A DNA stretch of 64,000 nucleotides from Rhodocytophaga aerolata (GTDB lineage: Bacteria; Bacteroidota; Bacteroidia; Cytophagales; 172606-1), in NCBI RefSeq assembly GCF_030503435.1, contig NZ_JAUKPO010000007.1, forward strand, positions 186,001 through 250,000, in the 5' to 3' direction. The translations under genes were made by a program, and so were the position numbers. Shown in pieces: positions 9,481 through 17,428 of the stretch (the stretch's first letter is position 1; each line of letters starts with the position of its first letter). The notes below the pieces were generated by a model. It saw nothing but the letters and a program-made list of their open reading frames with translations, was not told the DNA's origin and made no database searches.

Positions 9481-9874
9481 AAAATCCGGCAGATAGTTAG
9501 TAAGTGTAAGTAATAGACCTTTTGCAGCAAAAATTATGCTCTTTTATCAAAAAAAAGTATCTGTTCTAAAGATAGTTTACAAAATCAACCAGGTACATAA
9601 ATTTTTTTTCGCATAAGTATTCCTATAAATAAAAGTTACTCTTAGTTGGCAAATGCTTGAGAATTCATGTCTGAGATAAGTAAATTATTGATTTAATTGG
9701 GAGAACGCAGCACAATATCGTATCATCTATGAAATTTACAGTAATGAAAATAGTGAAAGATATGGTAGTAACCTGCATTAAGCTTATAAAAGTTCCATAG
9801 ATACGCATCTCTATTTACAAAATTCCTTCCGAAAATCCTATGTAATATTTTTTAAGATTTTGAAGAATAATATA
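9481..9874. other. Intergenic region between divergent kinase and TetR
   Basis: About 390 bases of AT-rich DNA upstream of both the propeller kinase (leftward) and the TetR gene (rightward). I see no open frame with a recognisable product. No clear TAnnTTTG box for the kinase was found. The TetR promoter and operator start at its right end. Confidence 0.4.
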
Positions 9875-9906
9875 CTTGCAAAAATATACCGATTGGTATA
9901 TTTTTG
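9875..9906 (+). promoter_or_regulatory. Candidate promoter of the TetR-family gene
   Basis: CTTG at 9875-9878 and TATTTTTG at 9899-9906 match the Bacteroidota -33 and -7 (TAnnTTTG) boxes with a 20-base spacing. Transcription would start near 9913, just upstream of the preferred GTG start. The operator palindrome fills the space between the boxes, as expected for autorepression. Confidence 0.6.
9880..9905. promoter_or_regulatory. TetR-type operator 1 (autoregulatory)
   Basis: A perfect 11-bp inverted repeat: AAAAATATACC (9880-9890), spacer GATT, GGTATATTTTT (9895-9905). The core TATACC-N4-GGTATA is repeated in front of the adjacent fabF-like gene. Its overlap with the promoter boxes suggests that the TetR protein represses its own transcription. 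Confidence 0.7.
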
Positions 9907-9935
9907 TGGTGTATAATTTAGTATACAGTATTCAG

Positions 9936-10514
9936 GTGATAAAGTCAGAACGGACGAAACAATTTATTATAGAAACAGCGGCACCCATCTTTAACAAAAA
10001 AGGGTTTGCCGGCACCTCTCTAACCGACCTTACTTCCGCTACCGGATTAACCAAAGGCAGTATTTACGGGAACTTTGAGAACAAAGAAGATATTGCAGTA
10101 AATGCATTTACCTATGCAGTGGCCAAAATTCGCACAACTGTACATACTAAATTATCAACCAAACAAAAAGCGGTAGAAAAACTTCACTTATTTCTGGACT
10201 TTTTCTTAGAATATGTTTTTGATCCACCTGTTGCCGGAGGCTGCGTTTTGTTGAATACCGCTGTAGAAGCCGACGATAATCAGCCTGCATTAAAAGAACA
10301 AGTTTCTAAGGAGCTTACCAGATCTATACATCATGTAGCAGAACTCATTAGGCAGGCTCAACTATCAGGTGAGCTCAACAATTCATTGAATGCGGAGCGG
10401 ATGGCCTATACTATTTTCTGTGCGGTAGAAGGAGCCATCATGATTTCCAGAGTGCAAGGCGATTTAAAACCTATGCAGGAAGTAGTGAACTACTGGCGCG
10501 AGCAGATTACCTAA
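9936..10514 (+). CDS. TetR/AcrR family transcriptional regulator
   Basis: A 192-residue regulator. The N-terminal helix-turn-helix domain reads ERTKQFIIETAAPIFNKKGF, then AGTSLTDLTSATGLTKGSIY and GNFENKEDIAV, the classic TetR_N pattern. The C-terminal helical ligand domain contains GGCVLLNTAVEADD. The start is uncertain: the frame is open from a TTG at 9876, but that would place the promoter and operator inside the gene, so the GTG at 9936 (MIKSERTKQF) is preferred. Two palindromes with the same core, one upstream of this gene and one before fabF, make it the likely repressor of both. The ligand may be an acyl-CoA or fatty acid, judged only from the neighbouring ketoacyl synthase. Confidence 0.88.
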   Translation: MIKSERTKQFIIETAAPIFNKKGFAGTSLTDLTSATGLTKGSIYGNFENKEDIAVNAFTYAVAKIRTTVHTKLSTKQKAVEKLHLFLDFFLEYVFDPPVAGGCVLLNTAVEADDNQPALKEQVSKELTRSIHHVAELIRQAQLSGELNNSLNAERMAYTIFCAVEGAIMISRVQGDLKPMQEVVNYWREQIT

Positions 10515-10541
10515 TTACAACTTTTATAAATTTTCTCATGT

Positions 10542-10557
10542 TATACCGCAAGGTATA
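10542..10557. promoter_or_regulatory. TetR-type operator 2, upstream of fabF-like gene
   Basis: TATACC (10542-10547), spacer GCAA, GGTATA (10552-10557) repeats the core and spacing of the operator at 9880-9905. It ends 12 bases before the fabF-like ATG at 10570, so a bound repressor could block a promoter or early transcript of this gene. Confidence 0.65.
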
Positions 10558-10569
10558 TTAACTATTGCT

Positions 10570-11823
10570 ATGCAAACAAGAAGAGTCGTTATTACAGGGT
10601 TAGGCGCAATTACCCCAATCGGCAACAATTATCAGACATTTTTTGAAAACTTATTAAAGGGCAAAACCGGAGTGGGACCCATTACCAAATTTGATCCTAC
10701 CCATTTTAAAACCAAATTTGCCTGCGAAGTAAAAGACTTCGACCCCCTGGCTTATTTTGATAGCAAAGAAGCTAGAAAACTGGATTTATATTCTCAGTAT
10801 GCCATGGCTACGGCTGCAGAAGCCCTGCAGGTATCTGGTCTTGATCTGGAAAAAGTAGATAAAGACCGTTTTGGCGTGATCTGGGGATCAGGTAATGGAG
10901 GATTCAAAACCTTCGAGGAGCAAATCGCAGAGTTCACCGAGAACAACAATGTACCCAGATTTAATCCGTTCTTTATTGCCAAAATGCTGGTTAATATGGC
11001 CGGTGGCCACATCTCTATTAAATATGGGCTGCGTGGGGTAAACTATTGTACTGTATCCGCCTGTGCTTCTTCAACACATGCCTTGATTGATGCCTTTAAT
11101 TATATTAAGTGGAACAAAGCAGACTTATTTATAGCCGGTGGCTCTGAGGCGCCAGTTACCATGGCCTCTATCGGCGGGTTCAATGCCATGAAGGCTCTGT
11201 CAACAAACAACGAAAACTACCAGGTGGCTTCCCGTCCGTTTGATGCCGATAGAGACGGATTCGTAATGGGTGAAGGTTCAGGTGCATTAATTCTGGAAGA
11301 ATACGAACATGCCAGAAGGAGAGGAGCTACTATTCTTGCAGAAATTGTAGGCGGAGGCATGTCTGCGGATGGCTACCATATGACGGCTACGCATCCGGAA
11401 GGAGCCGGAGCTTATCTGGGTATGAAAATGGCCCTGGAAGAAGCAGGTATTCCGGCAAGTAAAGTGGATTATGTAAATGCACATGCTACCTCTACGCCAC
11501 TAGGCGATGTATCAGAACTGAAGGCTATCTATAATTTGTTCAAAAACTCTCTGGATACGCTCAATATCAGTGCTACCAAATCTATGACAGGCCACTTATT
11601 AGGTGCTGCCGGTGCTATTGAAGCTATTGCTTCGGTAATGTCAGTTTACCAGGATGCTATTCCGCCTACCATGAATACGGCCAATGTAGACCCTGAAATT
11701 CCCCGGGAGCTGAATTTAACGTTAGGAAAAGCCGTGAAGAAAGAGGTCCGGTATGCCCTGAGTAATACCTTTGGCTTTGGCGGGCATAATGCCACACTGC
11801 TAGTAAAGAAGTTTGAAGAGTAA
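10570..11823 (+). CDS. fabF: Beta-ketoacyl-ACP synthase II (FabF type)
   Basis: A 417-residue condensing enzyme for fatty-acid chain elongation, joining malonyl-ACP to an acyl primer in the cytoplasm. The nucleophile is C165 in TVSACASSTHAL; the two catalytic histidines lie in NAHATSTPLGD and TKSMTGHLLGAAGA, and the C-terminal FGFGGHNAT is intact. Length and all catalytic residues are those of KAS II. No acpP, fabG or other fab gene is nearby, so this may be a paralogue with a special role rather than the housekeeping fabF. Its dedicated TetR operator supports a conditional function, for example adjusting acyl composition or degrading unusual acyl chains (inference). Confidence 0.93.
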   Translation: MQTRRVVITGLGAITPIGNNYQTFFENLLKGKTGVGPITKFDPTHFKTKFACEVKDFDPLAYFDSKEARKLDLYSQYAMATAAEALQVSGLDLEKVDKDRFGVIWGSGNGGFKTFEEQIAEFTENNNVPRFNPFFIAKMLVNMAGGHISIKYGLRGVNYCTVSACASSTHALIDAFNYIKWNKADLFIAGGSEAPVTMASIGGFNAMKALSTNNENYQVASRPFDADRDGFVMGEGSGALILEEYEHARRRGATILAEIVGGGMSADGYHMTATHPEGAGAYLGMKMALEEAGIPASKVDYVNAHATSTPLGDVSELKAIYNLFKNSLDTLNISATKSMTGHLLGAAGAIEAIASVMSVYQDAIPPTMNTANVDPEIPRELNLTLGKAVKKEVRYALSNTFGFGGHNATLLVKKFEE

Positions 11824-11840
11824 TAAATACATGGTATAAA

Positions 11841-11872
11841 ACAAAAAGCAGGCTCTTGAGCTTGCTTTTTGT
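11841..11872. terminator. Bidirectional terminator, fabF / moeA
   Basis: Stem ACAAAAAGCAGGC (11841-11853) pairs with GCTTGCTTTTTGT (11860-11872) with one G-T wobble and a 6-base loop. The arms carry A-runs and T-runs on both strands, which suits termination of the convergent fabF and moeA transcripts. Confidence 0.8.
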
Positions 11873-11899
11873 TTATCTGGGTTCGGCGATTCTATTATT

Positions 11900-13093
11900 C
11901 TACCAGAAAAAAAACTGTACAGGTGTATCTTTAATCAGCATTTCTGTATCGTGCGGGTGAAGGGCAATTCCATCGCTGCCGAGGGTAGCTCCTATATCGC
12001 CGCTGCTGTTGTTGCGCAGAGAAACAAGGCCGGAAATAGCACCTTCTGTTACAATCTTGCAAGGAAAATACTCATCAAACTTTGCTTTTTTAGGTTTCTG
12101 GCTTAGAAAAGGCAATAGCATAGGTTCTCTCAGCCTGGTACCAAAACAAGTCCGTAAGTAAGGTTCAATAAATAACCGGCAGGCAACTTGTACCGAAACC
12201 GGATTGCCAGGTAAACCAAACACAGCACCTCCATTAGGTAAAGTTCCAAACCACAAAGGAGCGCCAGGCTTGATCTGAATGCGGTGGAAAATTTGTTGTA
12301 CCCCTAATGCTTGCAATACTTCCGGCACATAATCCGCATCTCCTTTGGATACTCCCCCAGATAGCACCAGTATATTTGTATCCAACACTGACTGGATAGC
12401 TTCTGTAAGTGCCGTTTTGCTATCAGGAGCCAGTATAGTTACAGGAGATTGGATTTGATAATGCCTGAAAAAAGACCGGATAGCATAGGTATTAGAATCA
12501 CGGATTTGATGAGACTGCACTTCCTGGCCTACCTGAACCACCTCATTGCCAGTGGAAATAATGGCTACCTTAGGAAGCTTTTCTACCAGTACTTCTGCAT
12601 AGCCGGTAACCGCCATGCCACCCATAACTGTAGCATCAATCCACTGATTTTGAGGAATAAGAATATCATTTTTTCGGGCATCTTCTCCCTGTTTAGCAAT
12701 GTTTTGCCCGGCCCTACTAGCGGTAGTTGTAAAATAGACCGTTTTTCCTTCCTGCCTAGTATCTTCTACCCGGATTACAGCATCGGCGCCTTGCGGAACA
12801 GGCGCACCAGTCATAATTTTAATGCAAGTGCCAGAGGTAACTTGTTGTGTAGCTACGCCTCCGGCAAAAAGATTTTCCAGTACTTGCAGAGAATTCATGC
12901 CCTTTTCCAGAAAATCCGCTGCTTGTACAGCATAGCCATCCATGGTTGCCCGGTTAAAGGGAGGATAATCACGGTCGGCAATAATAGGCTGTGCCAACAC
13001 GCGGTTATACGCCTCATCAATGGATATTTTTTCCTTCCCGAAGGATTTAGCTTGAGCCGTAATCAGTTGAACAGCCTCTGCAACAGTGGTCAT
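11900..13093 (-). CDS. moeA: Molybdopterin molybdenumtransferase MoeA
   Basis: Inserts molybdate into adenylated molybdopterin, the last step of molybdenum-cofactor assembly. The 397-residue protein has the MoeA_N motif YPPFNRATMDGYAV, the central MoCF-binding domain with SGGVSKGDADYVPEVL and PGAPLWFG, the GLPGNPVSV loop, and a C-terminal beta domain with LRNNSSGDIGATLGSDG. Length and motif order are normal. It lies 44 bases downstream of the fused moaC-moaB gene on the same strand, so the two are likely one transcript. Confidence 0.96.
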   Translation of the reverse strand: MTTVAEAVQLITAQAKSFGKEKISIDEAYNRVLAQPIIADRDYPPFNRATMDGYAVQAADFLEKGMNSLQVLENLFAGGVATQQVTSGTCIKIMTGAPVPQGADAVIRVEDTRQEGKTVYFTTTASRAGQNIAKQGEDARKNDILIPQNQWIDATVMGGMAVTGYAEVLVEKLPKVAIISTGNEVVQVGQEVQSHQIRDSNTYAIRSFFRHYQIQSPVTILAPDSKTALTEAIQSVLDTNILVLSGGVSKGDADYVPEVLQALGVQQIFHRIQIKPGAPLWFGTLPNGGAVFGLPGNPVSVQVACRLFIEPYLRTCFGTRLREPMLLPFLSQKPKKAKFDEYFPCKIVTEGAISGLVSLRNNSSGDIGATLGSDGIALHPHDTEMLIKDTPVQFFFW

Positions 13094-13137
13094 AGACTAC
13101 ATAATTTAGAGTTTTATAATGTCCCCATTTTTAAATC

Positions 13138-14088
13138 TTATTCATGTCCTCCGCCTTTCAGCATCTTGCGGGCATGAAACACGGCTGGCAGAATAGCATC
13201 TAACGATTCCCGGACTCCGCTTGGGCTTCCGGGTAAGGTAACAATCAAGGTTTCTTTTACAGAACCGGCTACTGCCCGCGACATCATAGCCAGGGGGGTT
13301 CGCATTTGGCCATGAGTACGCATAGCTTCGGTAATGCCATTGGCTTCTTTCTCTATAATGGCCCGCACCGCTTCTACCGTAGTATCTCTGGGGCCTAAAC
13401 CGGTACCGCCAGTAGTGAAGATAAATGGAATATCCTGCGATACCCAACTGCGGATATGCTGTTGGATGGCTTCTACCTCATCGGGCACAATCTGATGGTC
13501 GGCTATTTCTATGTTATGTGAAGTCAGCATTTCCCGGATAACCTGACCTGATCTATCTTCCCGGTTCCCGGCAGCAGCTGCATCTGAGCAAACCAAAATA
13601 GCTGCTTTTTGGCGAGTTTGACTGAACTTAGTTCTGTCGGACTTGCCACCTGTTTTCTTTAATAGTTTTATGGAAGTAATCTCAATCTCTGGGTCAGCTA
13701 GTGGTTTCAGCAGGTCATAAATAGTTAAGGCGCTTACAGATACAGCCGTTAGGGTTTCCATTTCTATTCCTGTGCGGCCGATAGATTTTCCTTCGCCGTA
13801 TACAATTACACCCCAGGCTTCTTTTACATTCACATCTTGATTGGGTTTGCCAGGTTCCAGATAGTCGTAGGTAATCTGCAATCCATCAATAGATACCGGA
13901 TGGCAATGAGGAATTAAGAGCTGTGTATTTTTAGCTGCCAGAAAACCGGCTGCTCTGGCTACATCCAGAAGGTTTCCTTTAGGCAAGGCATCTCTTTTTA
14001 CTAAGTCTAAGGTTTGCTGGCTGCAGATAACAACCGCTACTGCTCTGGCTGTACGTAAAGAAATTTGTTTGGCCGAGATGTCACGCAT
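13138..14088 (-). CDS. Fused MoaC-MoaB molybdenum cofactor protein
   Basis: A 316-residue fusion. Residues 1 to about 150 are MoaC (cyclic pyranopterin phosphate synthase), with LIPHCHPVSIDGLQITYDY and the active-site GIEMETLTAVS. Residues about 165-316 are MoaB/MogA (molybdopterin adenylyltransferase), with AAILVCSDAAAAGNREDRSG, TTGGTGLGPRDTT and LPGSPSGVRESLDAILP. A short basic linker (TGGKSDRTKFSQTRQK) joins them. One protein thus provides an early step (with MoaA) and the adenylation step before MoeA. Bifunctional MoaC/MoaB proteins are known in several bacteria. It is divergent from moaA and upstream of moeA. Confidence 0.95.
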   Translation of the reverse strand: MRDISAKQISLRTARAVAVVICSQQTLDLVKRDALPKGNLLDVARAAGFLAAKNTQLLIPHCHPVSIDGLQITYDYLEPGKPNQDVNVKEAWGVIVYGEGKSIGRTGIEMETLTAVSVSALTIYDLLKPLADPEIEITSIKLLKKTGGKSDRTKFSQTRQKAAILVCSDAAAAGNREDRSGQVIREMLTSHNIEIADHQIVPDEVEAIQQHIRSWVSQDIPFIFTTGGTGLGPRDTTVEAVRAIIEKEANGITEAMRTHGQMRTPLAMMSRAVAGSVKETLIVTLPGSPSGVRESLDAILPAVFHARKMLKGGGHE

Positions 14089-14316
14089 GGCTTTAATAGG
14101 TATGTTTATACTACAAAAAACTTTAAAATCTGTAGCAATACCAAATATTTTATAATTTTCGGTAATTTATTATTAACTAGAAATTATACGTAGCCTGGTT
14201 GTGTTAGCTTACTGTAAAAGATGGACGGAGTTTTTGGCCTTTGATCTTTTGCTGCTATTGAATAATATGCATAAAATAATGTAAATTAGAGTCTAGATTA
14301 GAATACAGGTGCCCCC

Positions 14317-15291
14317 ATGGAAGAGATCATAGACAGATTTGGCCGGACTTTTAAAACGTTGCGGGTAAGCTTAACGCAGGTTTGTAACCTGGGTTGTGTC
14401 TATTGTGTGGATGAGTCCGATAAACTGGCAGATGTACCTGCATTGGCGTCTATTCCTCCTAACAGACCTGCCCTTACCACTGCCCAGTTTGCCGATACCA
14501 TCCGTGTGCTTCATGAGGTGCTTGATCTGGAGACTATCCGCCTTACCGGTGGAGAGCCTACCTTATACCGCGAACTGGTACCTTTGGTTGAGGCCATCCG
14601 GCAAATGGGTATCCCGGCTATTAAAATGACTACGAATGGGTCGTTGCTGGCACAAAAAATAACTGACCTCTGGAAAGCTGGATTAACCTCTCTGAATATT
14701 TCCTTAGACGCAGTAGATCCGGTAGTTTACAATAAGATCAGCCGCAGAAAAAATTTACATAAAATACTGGATGGCATTGATAAGGCCATAGCTTTAGGAA
14801 TTTCTGTGAAGATAAACTGTGTGGTAATGAAAGGGGTAAATGATACACAGATTCTGCCACTGCTGCAGTTTGCCAAGGAGCGGAACATTCGTATCCGTTT
14901 TCTGGAAGTGATGCAGATGGGGCATTTATATGAAAACTTCGAACAGCATTTCTTCTCTGAAAGGCAAATTATAGAAACTATTTCCCAGGCATATTCTTTT
15001 ATAGAACTCCCCCGCGAAGAATCGGCTACGGCCAAATATTTTCTAATGAAAGATGGCTACCGGTTTGGGGTGATTTCTAACGAATCTGATCCCTTCTGCA
15101 ACGACTGCAACCGCCTTCGCCTGGATAGTTATGGCAATGTATATGGCTGTCTGAGTAACAATACAGCTATCAACATCTCTGACCAGTTGCACAACCCGCA
15201 GGAAGTTACCCGGCGTTTACAGGAGGCTTTAACCCAAAAGAAATTAAAATTTTCTGGCAGCAAACTCTCTATGCTTGCCATTGGAGGCTAG
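14317..15291 (+). CDS. moaA: GTP 3',8-cyclase MoaA
   Basis: Radical SAM enzyme that starts molybdenum-cofactor synthesis by converting GTP to 3',8-cyclo-GTP, the MoaC substrate. The 324-residue protein has the N-terminal cluster motif CNLGCVYC (CxxxCxxC), the SAM-binding LTGGEPTLY, and a C-terminal second Fe-S site in SNESDPFCNDCNRLRLDSYG followed by VYGC. It ends in the conserved Gly-Gly (LAIGG) needed for activity in characterised MoaA proteins. It is transcribed away from moaC-moaB and converges on moaE with a gap of 17 bases. Confidence 0.97.
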   Translation: MEEIIDRFGRTFKTLRVSLTQVCNLGCVYCVDESDKLADVPALASIPPNRPALTTAQFADTIRVLHEVLDLETIRLTGGEPTLYRELVPLVEAIRQMGIPAIKMTTNGSLLAQKITDLWKAGLTSLNISLDAVDPVVYNKISRRKNLHKILDGIDKAIALGISVKINCVVMKGVNDTQILPLLQFAKERNIRIRFLEVMQMGHLYENFEQHFFSERQIIETISQAYSFIELPREESATAKYFLMKDGYRFGVISNESDPFCNDCNRLRLDSYGNVYGCLSNNTAINISDQLHNPQEVTRRLQEALTQKKLKFSGSKLSMLAIGG

Positions 15292-15308
15292 AGGTACAGG
15301 CGGGTTTC

Positions 15309-15755
15309 CTATACCCATACATGGCTTTCGTCTTCATAAATCTCCTTTTTCCAGACTGGCACTTTGGCTTTGAGTAATTCTACAATGTCGCGTAAGGCAT
15401 CAAACGATTCTTTGCGGTGTTTGCAGGACACGAAAACAAATAAGGAAATTTCTCCGGCTTTTACTGTACCTACGCTATGGTATATATGCATACAGGTAAT
15501 AGGATACCGGCTAAATAGGTCTTCCCGGATTTCGGATAGTATACTTTCAGCCATTTCCGGATAGGCACTATACTCAATAGCTTTTACAGCTTTGCCCTCT
15601 TTGGCATCAGCCCGTACCTGGCCCAGAAATATAGCATGTGCCCCTATATCTGTTTTGGAGCTATGTTTGGCAATGGAATCGGCAATAAACGATGGCTGAA
15701 CAGGCCCTTCTAGTAACACTTTATGTTTCTTTTTCTTTGTTTCCATATAAATCAC
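15309..15755 (-). CDS. moaE: Molybdopterin synthase catalytic subunit MoaE
   Basis: Large subunit of molybdopterin synthase, which adds two sulfurs from MoaD thiocarboxylate to precursor Z. The 148-residue protein shows HAIFLGQVRADAKEGKAV, IEYSAYPEMAE, VGTVKAGEISLFVFVSCKHR and the lysine-containing KVPVWKKE active-site block. All fit MoaE. Starts at 15755 or at a second Met three codons on (15746) are equally plausible; the lysine-rich N-terminus is not conserved. It lies 14 bases downstream of the moeB-like gene in the moaD-moeB-moaE transcript. Confidence 0.95.
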   Translation of the reverse strand: MIYMETKKKKHKVLLEGPVQPSFIADSIAKHSSKTDIGAHAIFLGQVRADAKEGKAVKAIEYSAYPEMAESILSEIREDLFSRYPITCMHIYHSVGTVKAGEISLFVFVSCKHRKESFDALRDIVELLKAKVPVWKKEIYEDESHVWV

Positions 15756-15769
15756 TGTCTGAATCTTAG

Positions 15770-16891
15770 TTAAATTACTTCTTTATTCTTCTCTTTTTCC
15801 CATTCGTTCAACCCGCCTACCAAGTTGTATACTTCCGGCAATCCATAATCTATGAGTAAAGTAGCGGCCATAGCACTAGTGCGGCCAGACTGGCAGTAGA
15901 CCACTACTTTGTTTTCTTCCATTAACTCATCTACATAGGCGGCCAGATGGCTGTAAGGTATAGCTGTGGAATGGGAATAAGCAATTCCTTCGTCATGCAA
16001 GCCTTCCCGTACATCAATCAGGTAAAGATCTGCCTTGTTGGCAAGTAACTTTCTGAGTTCCCTGGAGGTAATCTGCTGTACACCAGAAGATTGCACAGGA
16101 GTTTTTGCTGCTTCTGTAATTAATTCTGGCTTCTCTTTCAATACAGCTTCAATAATTGTCTCATTTCTGTTGATTCGTATTACCCGTTGCGTATTATATA
16201 GAGTATCGACCACTAATAATTTACCTGAAAGTGGCTGACCAATGCCTGTGATTACTTTTATGGCTTCCATTGCCTGATACGTACCGATAATTCCCGGCAA
16301 TACACCAATAACCCCTACTTCACTGCAATTAGGGGCTTCTCCGGCCTCTGGAAATAAACAACGATAAGAGGCACCCTTTGTGCCGGTTTTATCCCGCCAG
16401 TTAAACAAGGCTACCTGGCCTTCAAACCGGTGAATAGAGCCATAGATAAATGGTTTATCAGCCCGGATACAACTGTCGTTAATGGCATATCTGGTGTACA
16501 AATTATCTGTACAATCCATTACCAGATCGTAGTCCTTTAGTATATCAGGAGCATTTTTTAATGAAAAGCGCAGTGTATACGTAGTAATCTGTACTTCCGG
16601 ATTCATCGCCAGTAATTTTTCTTTAGCTACGTCTGCCTTATGTTTGCCTATGGTATCTGTGCTATATAAAACCTGCCGTTGTAGGTTAGAGAGAGAGACT
16701 ACATCATCATCTACAATGCCTATGTTGCCTACACCGGCGCTTACCAGATATAACAATACCGGGCAACCTAAGCCACCAGCGCCGATTACCAGCACTCTGG
16801 CTGCTTTCAACTTTAGCTGTCCCTGTTCGCCTATTTCAGAAAGAAGTATGTGTTTCTGATACCGGTCCTTTTCTCTGTTAGATAAATGCAT
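15770..16891 (-). CDS. MoeB/ThiF-type adenylyltransferase with rhodanese domain
   Basis: Activates the C-terminus of MoaD by adenylation and may pass sulfur to it. From the preferred ATG at 16891 (MHLSNREKDRYQKHIL) the 373-residue protein has a ThiF/E1 domain (GAGGLGCPVLLYLVSAGVG, DDDVVSLSNLQRQ, the conserved DCTDN) up to about residue 245, then a rhodanese domain (about 275-370) with the active loop CQSGRTS. The zinc site of E. coli MoeB normally uses two CxxC pairs. Here the first reads SYRCLFPE, with one Cys, and the second pair is absent, so structural zinc is probably lost. An upstream ATG at 16936 would add 15 unconserved residues. The gene sits between moaD and moaE. Confidence 0.92.
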   Translation of the reverse strand: MHLSNREKDRYQKHILLSEIGEQGQLKLKAARVLVIGAGGLGCPVLLYLVSAGVGNIGIVDDDVVSLSNLQRQVLYSTDTIGKHKADVAKEKLLAMNPEVQITTYTLRFSLKNAPDILKDYDLVMDCTDNLYTRYAINDSCIRADKPFIYGSIHRFEGQVALFNWRDKTGTKGASYRCLFPEAGEAPNCSEVGVIGVLPGIIGTYQAMEAIKVITGIGQPLSGKLLVVDTLYNTQRVIRINRNETIIEAVLKEKPELITEAAKTPVQSSGVQQITSRELRKLLANKADLYLIDVREGLHDEGIAYSHSTAIPYSHLAAYVDELMEENKVVVYCQSGRTSAMAATLLIDYGLPEVYNLVGGLNEWEKEKNKEVI

Positions 16892-16980
16892 GGTCTTAGA
16901 AGAGTTTAAACCTGTTGAATTTTGATAACCTGACAAGTTTAATTCAACATAAATTCTATACTAAGGGGATTTTAGCGCTG

Positions 16981-17220
16981 CTAACCTCCAGAGAATGGAG
17001 GCAGCAAGGCTACTTCATCGCCTGCCTGCAGCGGATGCCCTGCACTGGAGATAGCCTGGTTTACAGCATACTGAAAGGTTTTATCCTGTAAGCCTGGGTG
17101 TTTTTTTACAAGCCATGTATGTAAATCATTCAGATCATGAATGTTTTCTGCATCTACCTGTAGCTGTGTTTCGCCGGTTACCTCGGTAAGTACGCCAAAC
17201 AGCAAAATATTAATTTTCAT
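16981..17220 (-). CDS. moaD: Molybdopterin synthase sulfur carrier MoaD
   Basis: A 79-residue ubiquitin-like sulfur carrier ending in the functional PFSGG; the terminal Gly-Gly is adenylated and converted to a thiocarboxylate. The sequence ILLFGVLTEVTG, then HTWLVKKHPGL and AGDEVALLPPFSGG fits the family, as does the length. It is the first gene of the moaD - moeB-like - moaE group. The bases directly before its ATG carry a 12-bp element that is mirrored in front of the divergent cstB-like gene. Confidence 0.93.
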   Translation of the reverse strand: MKINILLFGVLTEVTGETQLQVDAENIHDLNDLHTWLVKKHPGLQDKTFQYAVNQAISSAGHPLQAGDEVALLPPFSGG

Positions 17221-17232
17221 GTTAGGTGATAT
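17221..17232 (-). repeat. Mirrored 12-bp leader element, moaD copy
   Basis: Read on the minus strand this is ATATCACCTAAC placed directly before the moaD ATG. The identical 12 bases occur in the same orientation relative to the divergent gene at 17406-17417. The pair may be a shared operator or leader signal for two sulfur-handling transcripts (inference). Confidence 0.5.
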
Positions 17233-17395
17233 TTGCTTAAATTCCTTCTACTTCAACGTTCGATATTTTACTTCAAGTTCATTATTTTTTATCAGGAATT
17301 CAATTATTTGGAAATAAAGCCATTTTAATAGTGTATTTTTCTTGGCAGTATATTCTTATGTGATGTATGTTACTGAAGCACTGCTTAAATGTGCC

Positions 17396-17403
17396 TAATT
17401 TTG
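17396..17403 (+). promoter_or_regulatory. Candidate -7 box of the cstB-like gene
   Basis: TAATTTTG matches the Bacteroidota -7 box TAnnTTTG. A weak -33 (ACTG, 17372-17375) lies 20 bases upstream. Transcription would begin near 17410, inside the mirrored 12-bp element and about 20 bases before the ATG. Confidence 0.5.
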
Positions 17404-17405
17404 TC

Positions 17406-17417
17406 ATATCACCTAAC
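17406..17417 (+). repeat. Mirrored 12-bp leader element, cstB-like copy
   Basis: ATATCACCTAAC, identical to the element that precedes moaD on the other strand, placed 12 to 23 bases before this gene's ATG and overlapping its likely transcription start. Confidence 0.5.
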
Positions 17418-17428
17418 TATTCAGACCC

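Noticed and set aside
12449-13177. A 242-codon plus-strand open frame antisense to moeA.
   Set aside because: moeA is a complete, well-matched gene on the other strand; the antisense product has no family features.
14089-14316. Possible molybdenum-cofactor riboswitch between divergent moaC-moaB and moaA.
   Set aside because: No conserved stems or motif could be seen in the 228-base AT-rich region.
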